The notes under the pieces: model-generated
Seen by the model: the letters and a program-made list of their open reading frames with translations, nothing else
What the model was told of the DNA's origin: nothing
Databases searched by the model: none
Origin: Streptomyces sp. CB02261
Lineage (GTDB): Bacteria > Actinomycetota > Actinomycetes > Streptomycetales > Streptomycetaceae
Direction: 5' to 3'
Length of the DNA: 64,000 bases
NCBI RefSeq assembly: GCF_001905665.1
Contig: NZ_LIVX01000012.1
Coordinates: 206,936 to 270,935 of the forward strand
Position numbers and translations under genes: made by a program
Shown: in pieces, positions 1-8,380 of the stretch
How the letters are laid out: each line of letters begins with the position of its first letter
Position numbering within the stretch: the stretch's first letter is position 1

Positions 1-1061
1 GCGGCCGGGAGCAGCGGCGGCAGCGTGTTGACCGGCGTGTCCGGCGCGTCCAGCGCCGCCGCCAGCAGGGTGCGCAGCCCGTCGAGCAGGTTCGCGGCCG
101 AGCCCGCGTCGTAGAGCGCGGTCCGGTACTCCAGACGGCCCGAGAGCCGGGGAGCCTCGCCGTCGACGCAGTCATCAATGGCCTCGACGACGAGGACGAG
201 CCCGGTCGGCAGCACCACCCGGTCAGGAACGACGGGCCGGGCGCGCAGGCCTGCCACCCGGTCGACGACCGGCGCGGCGGACCGGTCGGCGAAGACGGCG
301 TCGAGCTGCGGGAGGTCGCGGTCACCGCGCAGCGGGTGCGGTTCGAAGCCGAGCAGCGCGCGCAGGGTTCCGTCGCCCGCGTGGCCGCCGTGCCGCAGCA
401 GCAGTGCCCGCAGTGCGGCGAGGACGACACCTGCCGGGGACGCACTCTGCTCCGCTGCAACCTCGGCGACCCGGCGAGCCAGCTCGCCGTCCCACACAAA
501 CGGCAGCGAGGCACCTTCGTACCGGTGGGTCCTGGTCCGGAGGGCGCGAACGACCGCCTCCCGGGCCGCCGCCTCCTGGGCCGTCGCCGCAGTCTCCGGG
601 GCCGGCGCCGGCGCGCCGTGGCGCTCGTGCGCGTACGCGGCCGACAGCGTGTCGACCAGCCGGGAGACGTGCGCCTCGTCGAGGGCCCCGTCCACCGTCA
701 CGAACAGCAGCAGGTCCGCTGGGGCGATCCGGGCGGCATGCAGCCGCGCGTGCGGACCCGCCGTGACCGCCGTGGCGGACCGGGCCTCTCGGGCCGACGG
801 GGCCTCGGTGGCCCACCGGCCGCACAGCGCGGCGGCCAGCGCGTCGACATCGTCCACCGCCACGGCGGTGAGGTCGGTGAAGCGCAGCGGCTCGGCCGTC
901 ACGGCGTCGCCCGGTCGAGCGCTCACCGTCGCGTCCCAAGCCCGGCGCAGCGCGGCCAGGTCGAGGCCGCCCGCTAGCCGGAATCCCGCACATCGAGGGG
1001 ACACGGGAGGGTGCACCGGAGGTCTGTCGCCTGGGTGGTTCGCTGCCGCTTCGAAGTTCAC
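1..1061 (-). CDS. Condensation-domain-like protein, degenerate active site (3' end outside window)
   Basis: Minus-strand reading gives about 353 residues resembling an NRPS condensation domain, including a tail of the form GLRTLLAAALDAPDTPVNTL that is typical of the C-terminal half of such domains. Where the HHxxxDG catalytic motif should be (about plus 690-710) the protein reads LFVTVDG, so both histidines are missing while the DG is kept. The fold is recognised from its pattern; loss of condensation activity is inferred. No adenylation or carrier domain is seen before the window edge. The first in-frame start codon is a GTG at 1061; the ribosome site is poor and 1016 or 1004 are alternatives. 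It is the last visible gene of the minus-strand operon starting at 8144, 159 bases below an ATP-grasp ligase. Alternatively it could be another acyl-CoA-dependent acyltransferase of the same superfamily. Confidence 0.6.
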   Translation of the reverse strand, partial: MNFEAAANHPGDRPPVHPPVSPRCAGFRLAGGLDLAALRRAWDATVSARPGDAVTAEPLRFTDLTAVAVDDVDALAAALCGRWATEAPSAREARSATAVTAGPHARLHAARIAPADLLLFVTVDGALDEAHVSRLVDTLSAAYAHERHGAPAPAPETAATAQEAAAREAVVRALRTRTHRYEGASLPFVWDGELARRVAEVAAEQSASPAGVVLAALRALLLRHGGHAGDGTLRALLGFEPHPLRGDRDLPQLDAVFADRSAAPVVDRVAGLRARPVVPDRVVLPTGLVLVVEAIDDCVDGEAPRLSGRLEYRTALYDAGSAANLLDGLRTLLAAALDAPDTPVNTLPPLLPA

Positions 1062-1220
1062 GGGGACATTGTTCGACCGCGTGGCCGGACCGTGCTTCTC
1101 CTGGAGTGCGGAGGTGCCTGCACACCCGCTCTCCGGGCGGTACGGCCGCGAACACCGCAGTTACTTCGCCATGTCGCGCCCCGCGCGCACCCGGTCGGGC
1201 GCCGGCACTGCCCCCCTGGA
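1062..1220. other. Gap between ATP-grasp gene and condensation-like gene
   Basis: 159 bases with no supported gene. The downstream frame is closed by a stop at 1161-1163. No clear promoter or hairpin was recognised, so read-through from the upstream operon is likely. Confidence 0.4.
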
Positions 1221-2471
1221 TCAGCCGTCGCCGGGCTCCGCCTTGAACCAGAGGCCCGCCTTGAACCACTCCTCCGCCGCCCGGATCCGGGCCTCCGTCT
1301 CGGCCCGGTCCGCGCCGACGACGACGAACGCGGCGAGGAAGTCCCCGGAGTGCGAGGCATCCTGGACGGTGTCGCCGACCTCCGCGTACGTCGTGTACTT
1401 CACGACGCCCTCCGGCAACGTCGCCGGGTCCGGTAGCGCGGCCAGCACCCCGGGCCGCTTGGTGAAGAGCAGCTGCCCGGCGAGCTGGGCCGGGTCCGCG
1501 CGCTCGCCGGTCGGGGTGGGCAGCCCGAGCTGGCGGCGGACCGGGTACTCCATCGGGTCGAAGCCGAACAGCGCCCGCTGCACGTCGCGCACGCCGGCGC
1601 CCCCGGCCCGGGAGGCCGCCTCGCACAGCACCAGTTCGCCGTCGGTGGTGTGGAACACCTCAATGTGGAAGGCGAAGTGCTCGGGACCGCCGAACGCCTC
1701 CAGGATCCGCTCGCCGAACGCGACGAGCCGCCGTGCCAGCGGGTCGGCGGTGTCGAGTGCGATGTCGACCCGCCCCTTGCGGTCGCGGAAGTCGGCCAGT
1801 GCGTACTGGTACTGCGACGGCCACATCGTGGCGATCCGGCCGTCCAGGACGGTGCCGTCGATGTGGCACATGGAGCCGTCGACGAACGTCTCGGCCAGCC
1901 ATTCCGGTTCGCCGTCGGGGCGCAGCAGCTCCGCGTCCCGTGCCCAGTCGGCGAGCTCCTCGCGAGTGCGCAGTACGGATACGCCGACGGACAGCAACCC
2001 CTGACGGGGCTTGACCACTACCGGCAGGCCGTGGGCGTCGGCGAAGGCGTCGAGCTCCGCGGCCGAGCGCAGCAGTACGTGCGCAGCGACCGGGATCCCG
2101 GCGGCCGTGGCAAGCTTCTTCATCTCCCACTTGTCGCGGTACACCAAGGCCGATCCGGGCCGCTGGCCCGGCAGCCCGAAGCGCTCGCGCAGCGCGGCCG
2201 CCCGCAGGATGTCGAATTCCTGACAGGCCACGATGTCGGTGACGCCGAACTCCTCGACGAGCTCGGCGGCCCGCCGCTCCACATGGGCGCCGGTGTCGTA
2301 GTCGGTCAGCGCCTCGGCGTGCAGATAGGGGGCCTCGGTGGGTAGTTCCTCGCCGAACAGGGCGAGCTGTTCGGCCGAGCCCAGCAGGACGATCTTCTCC
2401 CCGTGGTCGGCGAGCCACCGCTCGTACGGGTTGGCACGCAACGAGCCGCGGTGCAGGACGAGTGTGGTCAT
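1221..2471 (-). CDS. ATP-grasp carboxylate-amine ligase (ligase 1)
   Basis: 416 residues with ATP-grasp fold features: an N-terminal preATP-grasp part, the ATP-binding lysine in VVVKPRQG (K154), and metal-binding acidic residues in HIEVFHTTDGELVLCEA (E271, E284) followed by SRAGG. Enzymes of this family activate a carboxylate as acylphosphate and couple it to an amine, giving a peptide or amide bond in the cytoplasm. The ATG at 2471 overlaps the TGA of the cysteine-synthase homologue by four bases (ATGA), so the two are translationally coupled and the PLP product may be a substrate. It differs from the two other ATP-grasp ligases in the operon, which resemble each other more. The substrate cannot be read from sequence. 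Confidence 0.85.
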   Translation of the reverse strand: MTTLVLHRGSLRANPYERWLADHGEKIVLLGSAEQLALFGEELPTEAPYLHAEALTDYDTGAHVERRAAELVEEFGVTDIVACQEFDILRAAALRERFGLPGQRPGSALVYRDKWEMKKLATAAGIPVAAHVLLRSAAELDAFADAHGLPVVVKPRQGLLSVGVSVLRTREELADWARDAELLRPDGEPEWLAETFVDGSMCHIDGTVLDGRIATMWPSQYQYALADFRDRKGRVDIALDTADPLARRLVAFGERILEAFGGPEHFAFHIEVFHTTDGELVLCEAASRAGGAGVRDVQRALFGFDPMEYPVRRQLGLPTPTGERADPAQLAGQLLFTKRPGVLAALPDPATLPEGVVKYTTYAEVGDTVQDASHSGDFLAAFVVVGADRAETEARIRAAEEWFKAGLWFKAEPGDG

Positions 2472-3430
2472 GCGGAGGTCCCTTCGTTCCAGATGCTGAC
2501 GTAGCGTTCGCCGGTGTCCGGCAGGATCGTGACGATCGTGCGGCCCGCGTAGGCGGTGTCCCGGGCGAGCCGGAGCGCGCCGTGCACGGCGGCACCCGAG
2601 GAGAGCCCGGCGAACAGCGCCTGTTCCCGGGTGAGCGCCCGTGCGGTGTCGAGCGCCTCGTCGTCGGAGCAGGTCAGCACCCGGTCGATGAGCGCGATGT
2701 CGGTAGTGGGGGAGACGAAGCCGCCGTTCAGGCCGGGTATCCGGTGGGTGCCCGCGTATCCCTGGGAGAGTACCGGCGAGCCCTCCGGCTCCACCGCGAC
2801 GATCTCCACGGCGGGGTTGCACTCGCGCAGGAAGCGTCCGGCGCCGGTCAGGGTGCCGCCGGTGCCGACCCCGGCGACCAGGACGTCGACCTGACCGCCG
2901 GTGTCCGCCCAGATCTCGGGTCCTGTGGACTCGTAGTGGGCGCGGACGTTGTCGGGGTTCTCGTGCTGGCGCACGTACCAGGAGCCGGGCGTGGCGGCCT
3001 CGATCTCCTCCGCCTTGGCGATGGCCCCGGCGAACCGCTCAGCGCTGGGCGTCTGCACGATTTCCGCGCCGAGCGCGGCCAGCAGCCCAATCCGCTCGGG
3101 AGTGGCGCTGTCGGGCAGCACGACGATGCAGCGGTAGCCACGCAGGGCACTCAGCGCGGCGAGCGCGATCCCGGTGTTACCAGAGGTCGCCTCCACGACG
3201 GTGCCGCCCGGGGCGAGGTCACCGCGCTGTTCGGCGCCGCGGAGCATCGCGAGCGCGGCCCGGTCCTTGATGCTGGCGAACGGGTTGGTCGACTCGATCT
3301 TGGCGAGGACCTCGGTGCCGGGCGCGGCGTCGGGGACGGAGAGCCGGACCAACGGAGTGTTGCCGACGAGTTCTTCGAGGCCGGCGGCGACGCGCCGCCC
3401 GGCGGGTGCGATGAGGAGATCGGGGGTCAC
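2468..3430 (-). CDS. Cysteine synthase-like PLP enzyme (beta-substituted alanine synthase 1)
   Basis: 320 residues of the fold-type II PLP family (CysK/CysM). The Schiff-base lysine is K55 in NPFASIKDRAAL, the substrate loop is the normal EATSGNTGIALA, the phosphate loop is GVGTGGTLTG, and the C-terminus has PDTGERYVS. CysK enzymes replace the acetate of O-acetylserine with a nucleophile; in clusters the nucleophile is often not sulfide, and other beta-substituted alanines are made. The start is the GTG at 3430, with GGAG about eight bases upstream; a longer open frame to 3631 has no support. It lies 70 bases below the serine acetyltransferase, which would supply O-acetylserine. A plain cysteine synthase cannot be excluded. 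Confidence 0.85.
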   Translation of the reverse strand: MTPDLLIAPAGRRVAAGLEELVGNTPLVRLSVPDAAPGTEVLAKIESTNPFASIKDRAALAMLRGAEQRGDLAPGGTVVEATSGNTGIALAALSALRGYRCIVVLPDSATPERIGLLAALGAEIVQTPSAERFAGAIAKAEEIEAATPGSWYVRQHENPDNVRAHYESTGPEIWADTGGQVDVLVAGVGTGGTLTGAGRFLRECNPAVEIVAVEPEGSPVLSQGYAGTHRIPGLNGGFVSPTTDIALIDRVLTCSDDEALDTARALTREQALFAGLSSGAAVHGALRLARDTAYAGRTIVTILPDTGERYVSIWNEGTSA

Positions 3431-3500
3431 CGGAAGGCTCCAGGAGTGGGGGACAAGGGAGGGGAAGAGGAAGAGGGGACGGGGGACGGGGCGCCCGCCG

Positions 3501-4235
3501 TCACCAGGAGCCCGCCGAGGCGAGATCCCGTACGGCGTCGGATACCGACAGCGGCGGCCGATCGCCCACGGAAGCGCCCACGGGGCCGCCAGGCCGGCCG
3601 GCGACGGGCGGGACGCCGAGACCGGCGGCACTCGTACGAGCCACCGGCACCGGGCCGGTCCCGAGCGGGGGCACCGCCCGCGGCCCCGACGCCGGGCGGA
3701 TCACGGAGCGGGCCGCGTACACCCGGGCTCCGGGCGGCAGGTCCTCGGTGACCGTGGCCATGGCCCCGACCAGGGCGTGGTCGCCGATGGTCACCGGGCC
3801 GAGCACGGTCGCGTTCGCGCCGAGGATCACGCCGTCGCCGACCACCGGGTGACGGCGGGCGCCCGGCGGGCGGTGGTTGTCGGCCCACCAGCCCACCGCG
3901 CCCAGCGTCACCTGCTGGTAGATCGTCACGTCGTCGCCCACGACGGCGGTCTGACCGATCACCACGGACGCGCCGTGGTCGATGAACACCCGCCGCCCCA
4001 GCACCGCACCGGGATGAATCTCCACCCCGGTCCGCCGCCGGGAAATCCGGGCGACCGTCCGTGCCGCGGTGCGCATCCCGCGGCCGTACAGCCGGTGTGA
4101 CACGCGGTGGGCCCACACGGCGGACAGGCCGGTGTGGCCGAGCGCCTCGCGGCGGCTGGTGAGGGACGGGTCCCGGGCGACGACGACGGAGAGGTCCTCG
4201 GCCAGGGTCCGCAGCAGTCCGGTCTCCTCGGTCAT
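3501..4235 (-). CDS. Serine O-acetyltransferase (CysE/EpsC-like)
   Basis: 244 residues with the left-handed beta-helix of hexapeptide acetyltransferases (about residues 70-170), including GVEIHPGAVLG, FIDHGASVVIG and RRHPVVGDGV, which match the catalytic and acetyl-CoA region of CysE. The reaction expected is L-serine plus acetyl-CoA to O-acetylserine, in the cytoplasm. The short N-terminus resembles EpsC-type rather than long CysE enzymes. The loop WWADNHRPPGA replaces the usual GTGK-type loop, and about 60 residues of Ala/Pro/Gly-rich tail follow the helix. Its position beside a CysK homologue suggests a dedicated O-acetylserine supply that avoids feedback-inhibited housekeeping CysE; this is inferred. 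Confidence 0.83.
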   Translation of the reverse strand: MTEETGLLRTLAEDLSVVVARDPSLTSRREALGHTGLSAVWAHRVSHRLYGRGMRTAARTVARISRRRTGVEIHPGAVLGRRVFIDHGASVVIGQTAVVGDDVTIYQQVTLGAVGWWADNHRPPGARRHPVVGDGVILGANATVLGPVTIGDHALVGAMATVTEDLPPGARVYAARSVIRPASGPRAVPPLGTGPVPVARTSAAGLGVPPVAGRPGGPVGASVGDRPPLSVSDAVRDLASAGSW

Positions 4236-4265
4236 GGGGTCGGCTCCTTTCGGTATAGCCGTCGC

Positions 4266-5591
4266 TCAGGCGGCCAGGGCCGGGGCCGCCGCGGCGGCCG
4301 GTTCGACGTCGATCCGGATGGACTCGCGGACCAGCCGCTCACATAGCGCGACCGCGCTGTCGGTGTCGGCAGCCGTGACCACGACACTGCCGAGCCGGTC
4401 CCAGTTGTCGCGCAGCGGCCGGACGGTGTCACCGGGGCCCACGTTGACCTGCGCGGCGAGCACGTCGGGCCGCGCCCTGACCTCGTCGACGCCCGCGACG
4501 GCCGTCACGGTGCCCGGCTCGCGCAGCAATACGCGCATCACCGCAGCGCCCTTCGGCTCGGGAGAGGCGGCGAGCGGCTCGACCAGGCCCAGCGGCCAGG
4601 CCGTGCCATACGCGATCATGTCGATGCCGTACGCGGCCTCGACCAGCTCCACGATGTTGTCGCCGCCCAGCCGGTTGTGCGACTCGATGACGAGGGGCCC
4701 GCGCGAGGAGAGCCGGATCTCGGTGTGACTGGGGCCGTCGGTGACGCCCATCCCGGTCAGGAACTCCTCGACCGCGTCGGTCAGCGCCGCCCGGTCGCCC
4801 GCCTCGAGTCGTGCGGGTACCGCGTGCCCGAGCTCGGCGAAGTGCTCCTCGCTGGTCAGCTTCTCGGTGACGGCGACGATGACGTGGCGGCCCGCGAAGC
4901 TCAGCGCCTCGACGCTGAACTCGGGTCCGTCGATGTATGACTCCATCAGGAAGCCGTCGACGGTGAACATGGTGGAGCCGCGGTCGGTGCGGCCGCCGTC
5001 CATCTCCTGGATCCGCGCCCACACCCGGTCCAGGTCCCCGCGGTTCTCCGCGCGCAGCAGCCCGAAGCCCGCGGTGGTGGACACCGGCTTGACGATGAAG
5101 GGGTAGCCCGCCCGCTCACCGAACGCGTCCAGCGACTCCCGGCCCTTCACCAGCGCGGCGTGCGGCACCGGAAGCCCGTTCTCGGCGAGGTGCCGGCGCA
5201 TCAGCGACTTGTCGCGCATCCGGCGGCTCACCTCGTGGCGCCGCCCGTCGGTCAGCCCGAACAGGTCGCCGAGGCGGCCCGCCGGGGTCACCCCGGGCTC
5301 GGTCAGCGACACGACGGCGTCCACGCCGTACACGGCGCGCGCGGCCTCGGCGAACGGCCGGACGGTGTCCCAGTCGGTGTAGTCGACGACGAGCAGCACG
5401 TCGGCGGCGCGGGTCTGGTACTCGGTGACCTTGTCCGGGTGCTGGATCAGCACGGTCGTGACGCCGAGCGCCACGTAACGCTCCACATGGGCGTCGACGC
5501 CGCCGATCAGCAGCACGGTCTTCCGGCCGGTCGGCGCAGCCGGGACCGGGGCGGGGGAGAGGACGGGGGCGGTGTGCTCGGTGGTGCTCAT
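4266..5591 (-). CDS. ATP-grasp ligase (ligase 2)
   Basis: 441 residues. The ATP-grasp signature includes FIVKPVSTTAGFG (K168), MESYIDGPEFSVE and HTEIRLSSRG...VIESHNRLGG, the last holding the metal ligands. It is clearly paralogous to the next gene upstream, sharing GPEFSVE, GPxHTE and RLGGD in the same order. Members of this group make dipeptides or amides from amino acids. The N-terminal 20 residues are Ala/Pro-rich linker. The ATG at 5591 overlaps the TGA of ligase 3 (ATGA). About 30 bases separate it from the acetyltransferase gene downstream. The substrate is unknown. Confidence 0.85.
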   Translation of the reverse strand: MSTTEHTAPVLSPAPVPAAPTGRKTVLLIGGVDAHVERYVALGVTTVLIQHPDKVTEYQTRAADVLLVVDYTDWDTVRPFAEAARAVYGVDAVVSLTEPGVTPAGRLGDLFGLTDGRRHEVSRRMRDKSLMRRHLAENGLPVPHAALVKGRESLDAFGERAGYPFIVKPVSTTAGFGLLRAENRGDLDRVWARIQEMDGGRTDRGSTMFTVDGFLMESYIDGPEFSVEALSFAGRHVIVAVTEKLTSEEHFAELGHAVPARLEAGDRAALTDAVEEFLTGMGVTDGPSHTEIRLSSRGPLVIESHNRLGGDNIVELVEAAYGIDMIAYGTAWPLGLVEPLAASPEPKGAAVMRVLLREPGTVTAVAGVDEVRARPDVLAAQVNVGPGDTVRPLRDNWDRLGSVVVTAADTDSAVALCERLVRESIRIDVEPAAAAAPALAA

Positions 5592-6838
5592 CGATGGGTT
5601 CCCTTCGGGGCGGCCAGGGCGGTCTCGCGGACGTCGACGCGCAGCAGCCCGCGGACCCGAGCGATCCGGTCGGCGGCCTCGGCGGGCGACTCCGCGTCGA
5701 CGACGACATAGCCGTGGCGCGTGAACGAGTTGGTGGTGGGCGGCAGGTCATCCCCGGGGGAGTGGGGGAAGTGCAGCGTCTGGACGTAGGGCAGGGCACG
5801 GATCGCGTCGAGTCCGGTGACCGACCGCAGCTCCCCGGCGGGCAGCAGGAAGAAGCCGACGGACGCGGTGTGCCTCGGACGCGGCGGCTCGACCGGCTCA
5901 CCGGCCAGCGTCCGGAAGATCGCTGCCTCGATGTCGTAGTCGGAGGCCGTCTCGATGAGCAGCGGGATGCGGTCGCCGCCCAGCCGGGTCTGCGACTCGA
6001 CGACGCGAGGCCCCCGGTCGGTGAGGATGACCTCGGTGTGCGCCGGGCCGAAGCGGTAGCCGGCCAGGTCGAGCAGGCCGATGACGACCGCGTGGATCGC
6101 GGCCCGCTCGGCGTCGGCCAGCGGCGCCGGATGAACGTGCGAGGTCTCCACGAAGTACGGCGCGCCCGTGGTGTGCTTGGCGGTGATGCCGATGACGTGG
6201 TGCATCCCGTCGGCGGAGAGCGTCTCCACGCTGAACTCGGGTCCCTGCAAGTACTCCTCGATCAGATACGGGCCGGGCAGCCCGGCCGCCGTGACCCGCT
6301 CCGTCCACTCGTCGAGGTCGGCCGCGTCGCGGATCAGCGCGACGCCCCGGCTGCCTGAGGCGCGGGCGGGCTTGACCACCACGGGCAGCGGCAGCCCGGT
6401 CAGTGCGCCGGATACCTCGTCGGCGGTCGCGACGGAGGCGGAGCGAACCGCCGAGAGACCGTGCGCGGCGAGCAGTCCGCGCATCGCCGCCTTGTCGTTG
6501 AGCACCCCGATCGCGGCCGCCGGATTGGGCGAGACGCCGAGCGCCTCGGCCTCGGCGTAGGCCGGGGGCATCGACTCCTCCGCGCCGAGGTGCAGCACAT
6601 GGCCGATACCGTTCACGCGCACCGTCGCGGCGATCAAGGTGCGCAGCCCCTCCTCGTCGGAGAAGTCGGTGAGCAACAGCTCCTGAGCGTGTTCGGCGAC
6701 CTCGTCGAGGTACTCCTGCTCGCGCAGCGAGGGGTCCCAGATCGCCCAGACCTCGAAGCCCGCCTCGGCGGCCTTGCGGACGAACTGGCTATAGGGCATC
6801 ACCATCAGCAGCCGTTTGGACGCGCGGGTGGGGGTCAT
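5588..6838 (-). CDS. ATP-grasp ligase (ligase 3)
   Basis: 416 residues. The ATP-binding lysine is K156 in VVVKPARASGSRG. EEYLQGPEFSVE and GPAHTEVILTDRGPRVVESQ give the central and metal-binding parts. The start is the ATG at 6838, where GGAG lies about ten bases upstream; the frame is open further but without support. It is a paralogue of ligase 2, and the two coupled genes could act in sequence on different residues or form a heteromer. The 230-base stretch between its start and the GNAT gene is otherwise empty, so a second promoter there is possible. Confidence 0.85.
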   Translation of the reverse strand: MTPTRASKRLLMVMPYSQFVRKAAEAGFEVWAIWDPSLREQEYLDEVAEHAQELLLTDFSDEEGLRTLIAATVRVNGIGHVLHLGAEESMPPAYAEAEALGVSPNPAAAIGVLNDKAAMRGLLAAHGLSAVRSASVATADEVSGALTGLPLPVVVKPARASGSRGVALIRDAADLDEWTERVTAAGLPGPYLIEEYLQGPEFSVETLSADGMHHVIGITAKHTTGAPYFVETSHVHPAPLADAERAAIHAVVIGLLDLAGYRFGPAHTEVILTDRGPRVVESQTRLGGDRIPLLIETASDYDIEAAIFRTLAGEPVEPPRPRHTASVGFFLLPAGELRSVTGLDAIRALPYVQTLHFPHSPGDDLPPTTNSFTRHGYVVVDAESPAEAADRIARVRGLLRVDVRETALAAPKGTHR

Positions 6839-7068
6839 GTCGGGGGCTCCGTTCTGGTCCTGGTCGGTGACTTGACACGGGGCCGTCGCCAGCCGAGGGC
6901 CCACGGGGGCGGCGACTTCACGAAGAAGCGCCGAGTCCCGGCGGGCGTCTTCCGGCGCGGGGGCGGGTCGGTATCGTTGTGTCAGACGTCGGGACGGACT
7001 CGGTCGGGAGTACGTCCCCGCAGGGGTAAGGCATCCGACGGCCCGCAAGGGGCGGCCGTCGGAGGGGT
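6839..7068. promoter_or_regulatory. Spacer between GNAT gene and ligase 3
   Basis: 230 bases on the minus strand carrying the ribosome site of ligase 3. The sequence GCCCGCAAGGGGCGGCCG near 7040 gives weak inverted symmetry. No convincing gene is seen. It may hold an internal promoter or an attenuating hairpin; nothing decisive is visible. Confidence 0.3.
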
Positions 7069-7995
7069 TCAGGTGCCGCTCAGCCGGAAACGGGTGAGGG
7101 CGCGTACACCTGTCACGGGGAAGGCGGGCATGAGCGCCTCGGCGCCCTGCACGTCGCCCGTCTCCAGCGTGGCCAGGGCATGTACGGCGCCGTGGGCGCG
7201 CAGTTCTGCGAGCCCGGCGGTCAGCAGGGCGAGGCCGATGCCGAGGCCACGGAAGGCCGGGGCGACCGCGGCCTCCAGGACCCGGCCCTCGTTCCCGGCT
7301 CCCTGCGTCACGACATGCCCTGCCGGACGCCCGGACACCTCAAGGAGCAACGCCGCTCCACCGCTGTCCTGCGACTGGCGCAGCGCCGCGCCGAAGAACG
7401 CCGCGTCCTCGGTCCTGGGTCCACGGACCGCGCAGCGCAGATGCAACGCGTGCAGGGCCGCGAGGTCGTCAGCGTCGTCGAGGTCGGCCGCGCGGACCGA
7501 ACCGCCGTCGGGCAGCACCATCGGCAGCGCGTCCGCCGCCAGGTCGATGTCGTACTGGCCGGTCGTCGCGCCACGGACGAAACCCGCCTCCTTCAGCACC
7601 ACCGGGACCACTTCGTCGCCATGCAGCACGCCGCCCACGGTGACGGAGTACGGTCTGCCGTCTTCCACCGTGAGCTCGTCGGACCGGTCCAGAAGGAGGC
7701 ACAGCAACGTGCGGGCCGCGCTCTCGCCGTGCCGGCCGGGCAGCGCGGTCAGCACAGCGTCGAGCTCGTCGCCGCGCGGGGTCAGCGCGGCCCAGGCGAT
7801 CACCTCGTCACCGGGGCCGGTCAGGCACCAGCTGTTCTCCTCGTAACCAGGGTGCCCGGTCGCCCGGAGGGCATCCTCGCGGGTGTACGTGGCCGTCCCG
7901 GTGAGGTTCTTCTCGTGCGTGCGCATCAGGCGGACCAGGCTGTCCGGCGGGACGTCGGTCGGGCGTCTGACGGTGAGCTGCCCGTGCGGGTTCAT
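7069..7995 (-). CDS. GNAT-family acetyltransferase (double-domain length)
   Basis: 308 residues. The C-terminal half is a recognisable GNAT domain with the acetyl-CoA binding motif in LEAAVAPAFRGLGIGLAL (RGLGIG matches the Q/RxxGxG/A loop). The N-terminal half has the length of a second, degenerate GNAT domain, as in MshD-like proteins. The start ATG at 7995 has GGGAGG six to ten bases upstream. It overlaps by four bases the end of a short leader ORF. In the cluster it may acetylate an amino group for protection or self-resistance; the substrate is unknown. Confidence 0.78.
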   Translation of the reverse strand: MNPHGQLTVRRPTDVPPDSLVRLMRTHEKNLTGTATYTREDALRATGHPGYEENSWCLTGPGDEVIAWAALTPRGDELDAVLTALPGRHGESAARTLLCLLLDRSDELTVEDGRPYSVTVGGVLHGDEVVPVVLKEAGFVRGATTGQYDIDLAADALPMVLPDGGSVRAADLDDADDLAALHALHLRCAVRGPRTEDAAFFGAALRQSQDSGGAALLLEVSGRPAGHVVTQGAGNEGRVLEAAVAPAFRGLGIGLALLTAGLAELRAHGAVHALATLETGDVQGAEALMPAFPVTGVRALTRFRLSGT

Positions 7996-8144
7996 CGGTG
8001 CCTCCCGTCCTTGGGAATAGGGTCCGGCGGTCGGGCCGGAGTGTCCGGGAGCCCGTGGCGGGCCGCTGTCGGCGGCGGCCCCCACCAGGCGAGTCCCGGA
8101 ATCCGGTGCAGGCAGTGAAAGGAATGCCGTGGAACGGAATTCAC
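7992..8144 (-). CDS. Putative 50-residue leader or precursor peptide ORF
   Basis: A GTG at 8144 stands six bases after a perfect AAGGAGG ribosome site (plus complement near 8151-8157). It opens a 50-codon frame ending in TGA that overlaps the ATG of the GNAT gene (ATGA), the same coupling used elsewhere in this cluster. The peptide starts VNSVPRHSFHCLHRIPG, contains WWGPPP, and is rich in Pro, Arg and His. No family is recognised. It may be a translated leader that couples or attenuates operon expression (the paired Trp codons would suit this), a real small peptide, or chance. The strong Shine-Dalgarno site is the main argument that it is translated. Confidence 0.5.
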   Translation of the reverse strand: MNSVPRHSFHCLHRIPGLAWWGPPPTAARHGLPDTPARPPDPIPKDGRHR

Positions 8145-8380
8145 AACGATCCTCCTTATCCCTGACTGACCGGATTCCGGCGCCGGTACGGGGGGGTCCC
8201 GGCGTAGTCCGAGATGCTACTTGCCAAAGCTGCGCCGTCCTTCTCTGAGAATGCTCGGTGGTCCTCTCCGCGATTGAACATGGCTGAACGCAGCACGAAC
8301 CGAGATGCACCGCCCCGCCGCCCACGAGACGCTTCGGCGAGCAAACCCTGAGGCCAGGGCGGGTGCGAAGGGGTGACCGC
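8145..8380. promoter_or_regulatory. Divergent control region between blocks A and B
   Basis: About 236 bases between the minus-strand leader ORF and the plus-strand aldehyde dehydrogenase gene must carry promoters for both blocks. It is locally less GC-rich (for example gattgaacatggctgaacg near 8271). A GC-rich imperfect palindrome, ggattccggcgccgg, lies near 8171. No known operator was recognised. Confidence 0.45.

Noticed and set aside
178..2004. Long open frame on the plus strand antisense to the condensation and ATP-grasp genes
   Set aside because: Composition (Ser/Arg/Pro-rich, no domain) is that of a high-GC shadow frame; the minus strand gives clear protein families.
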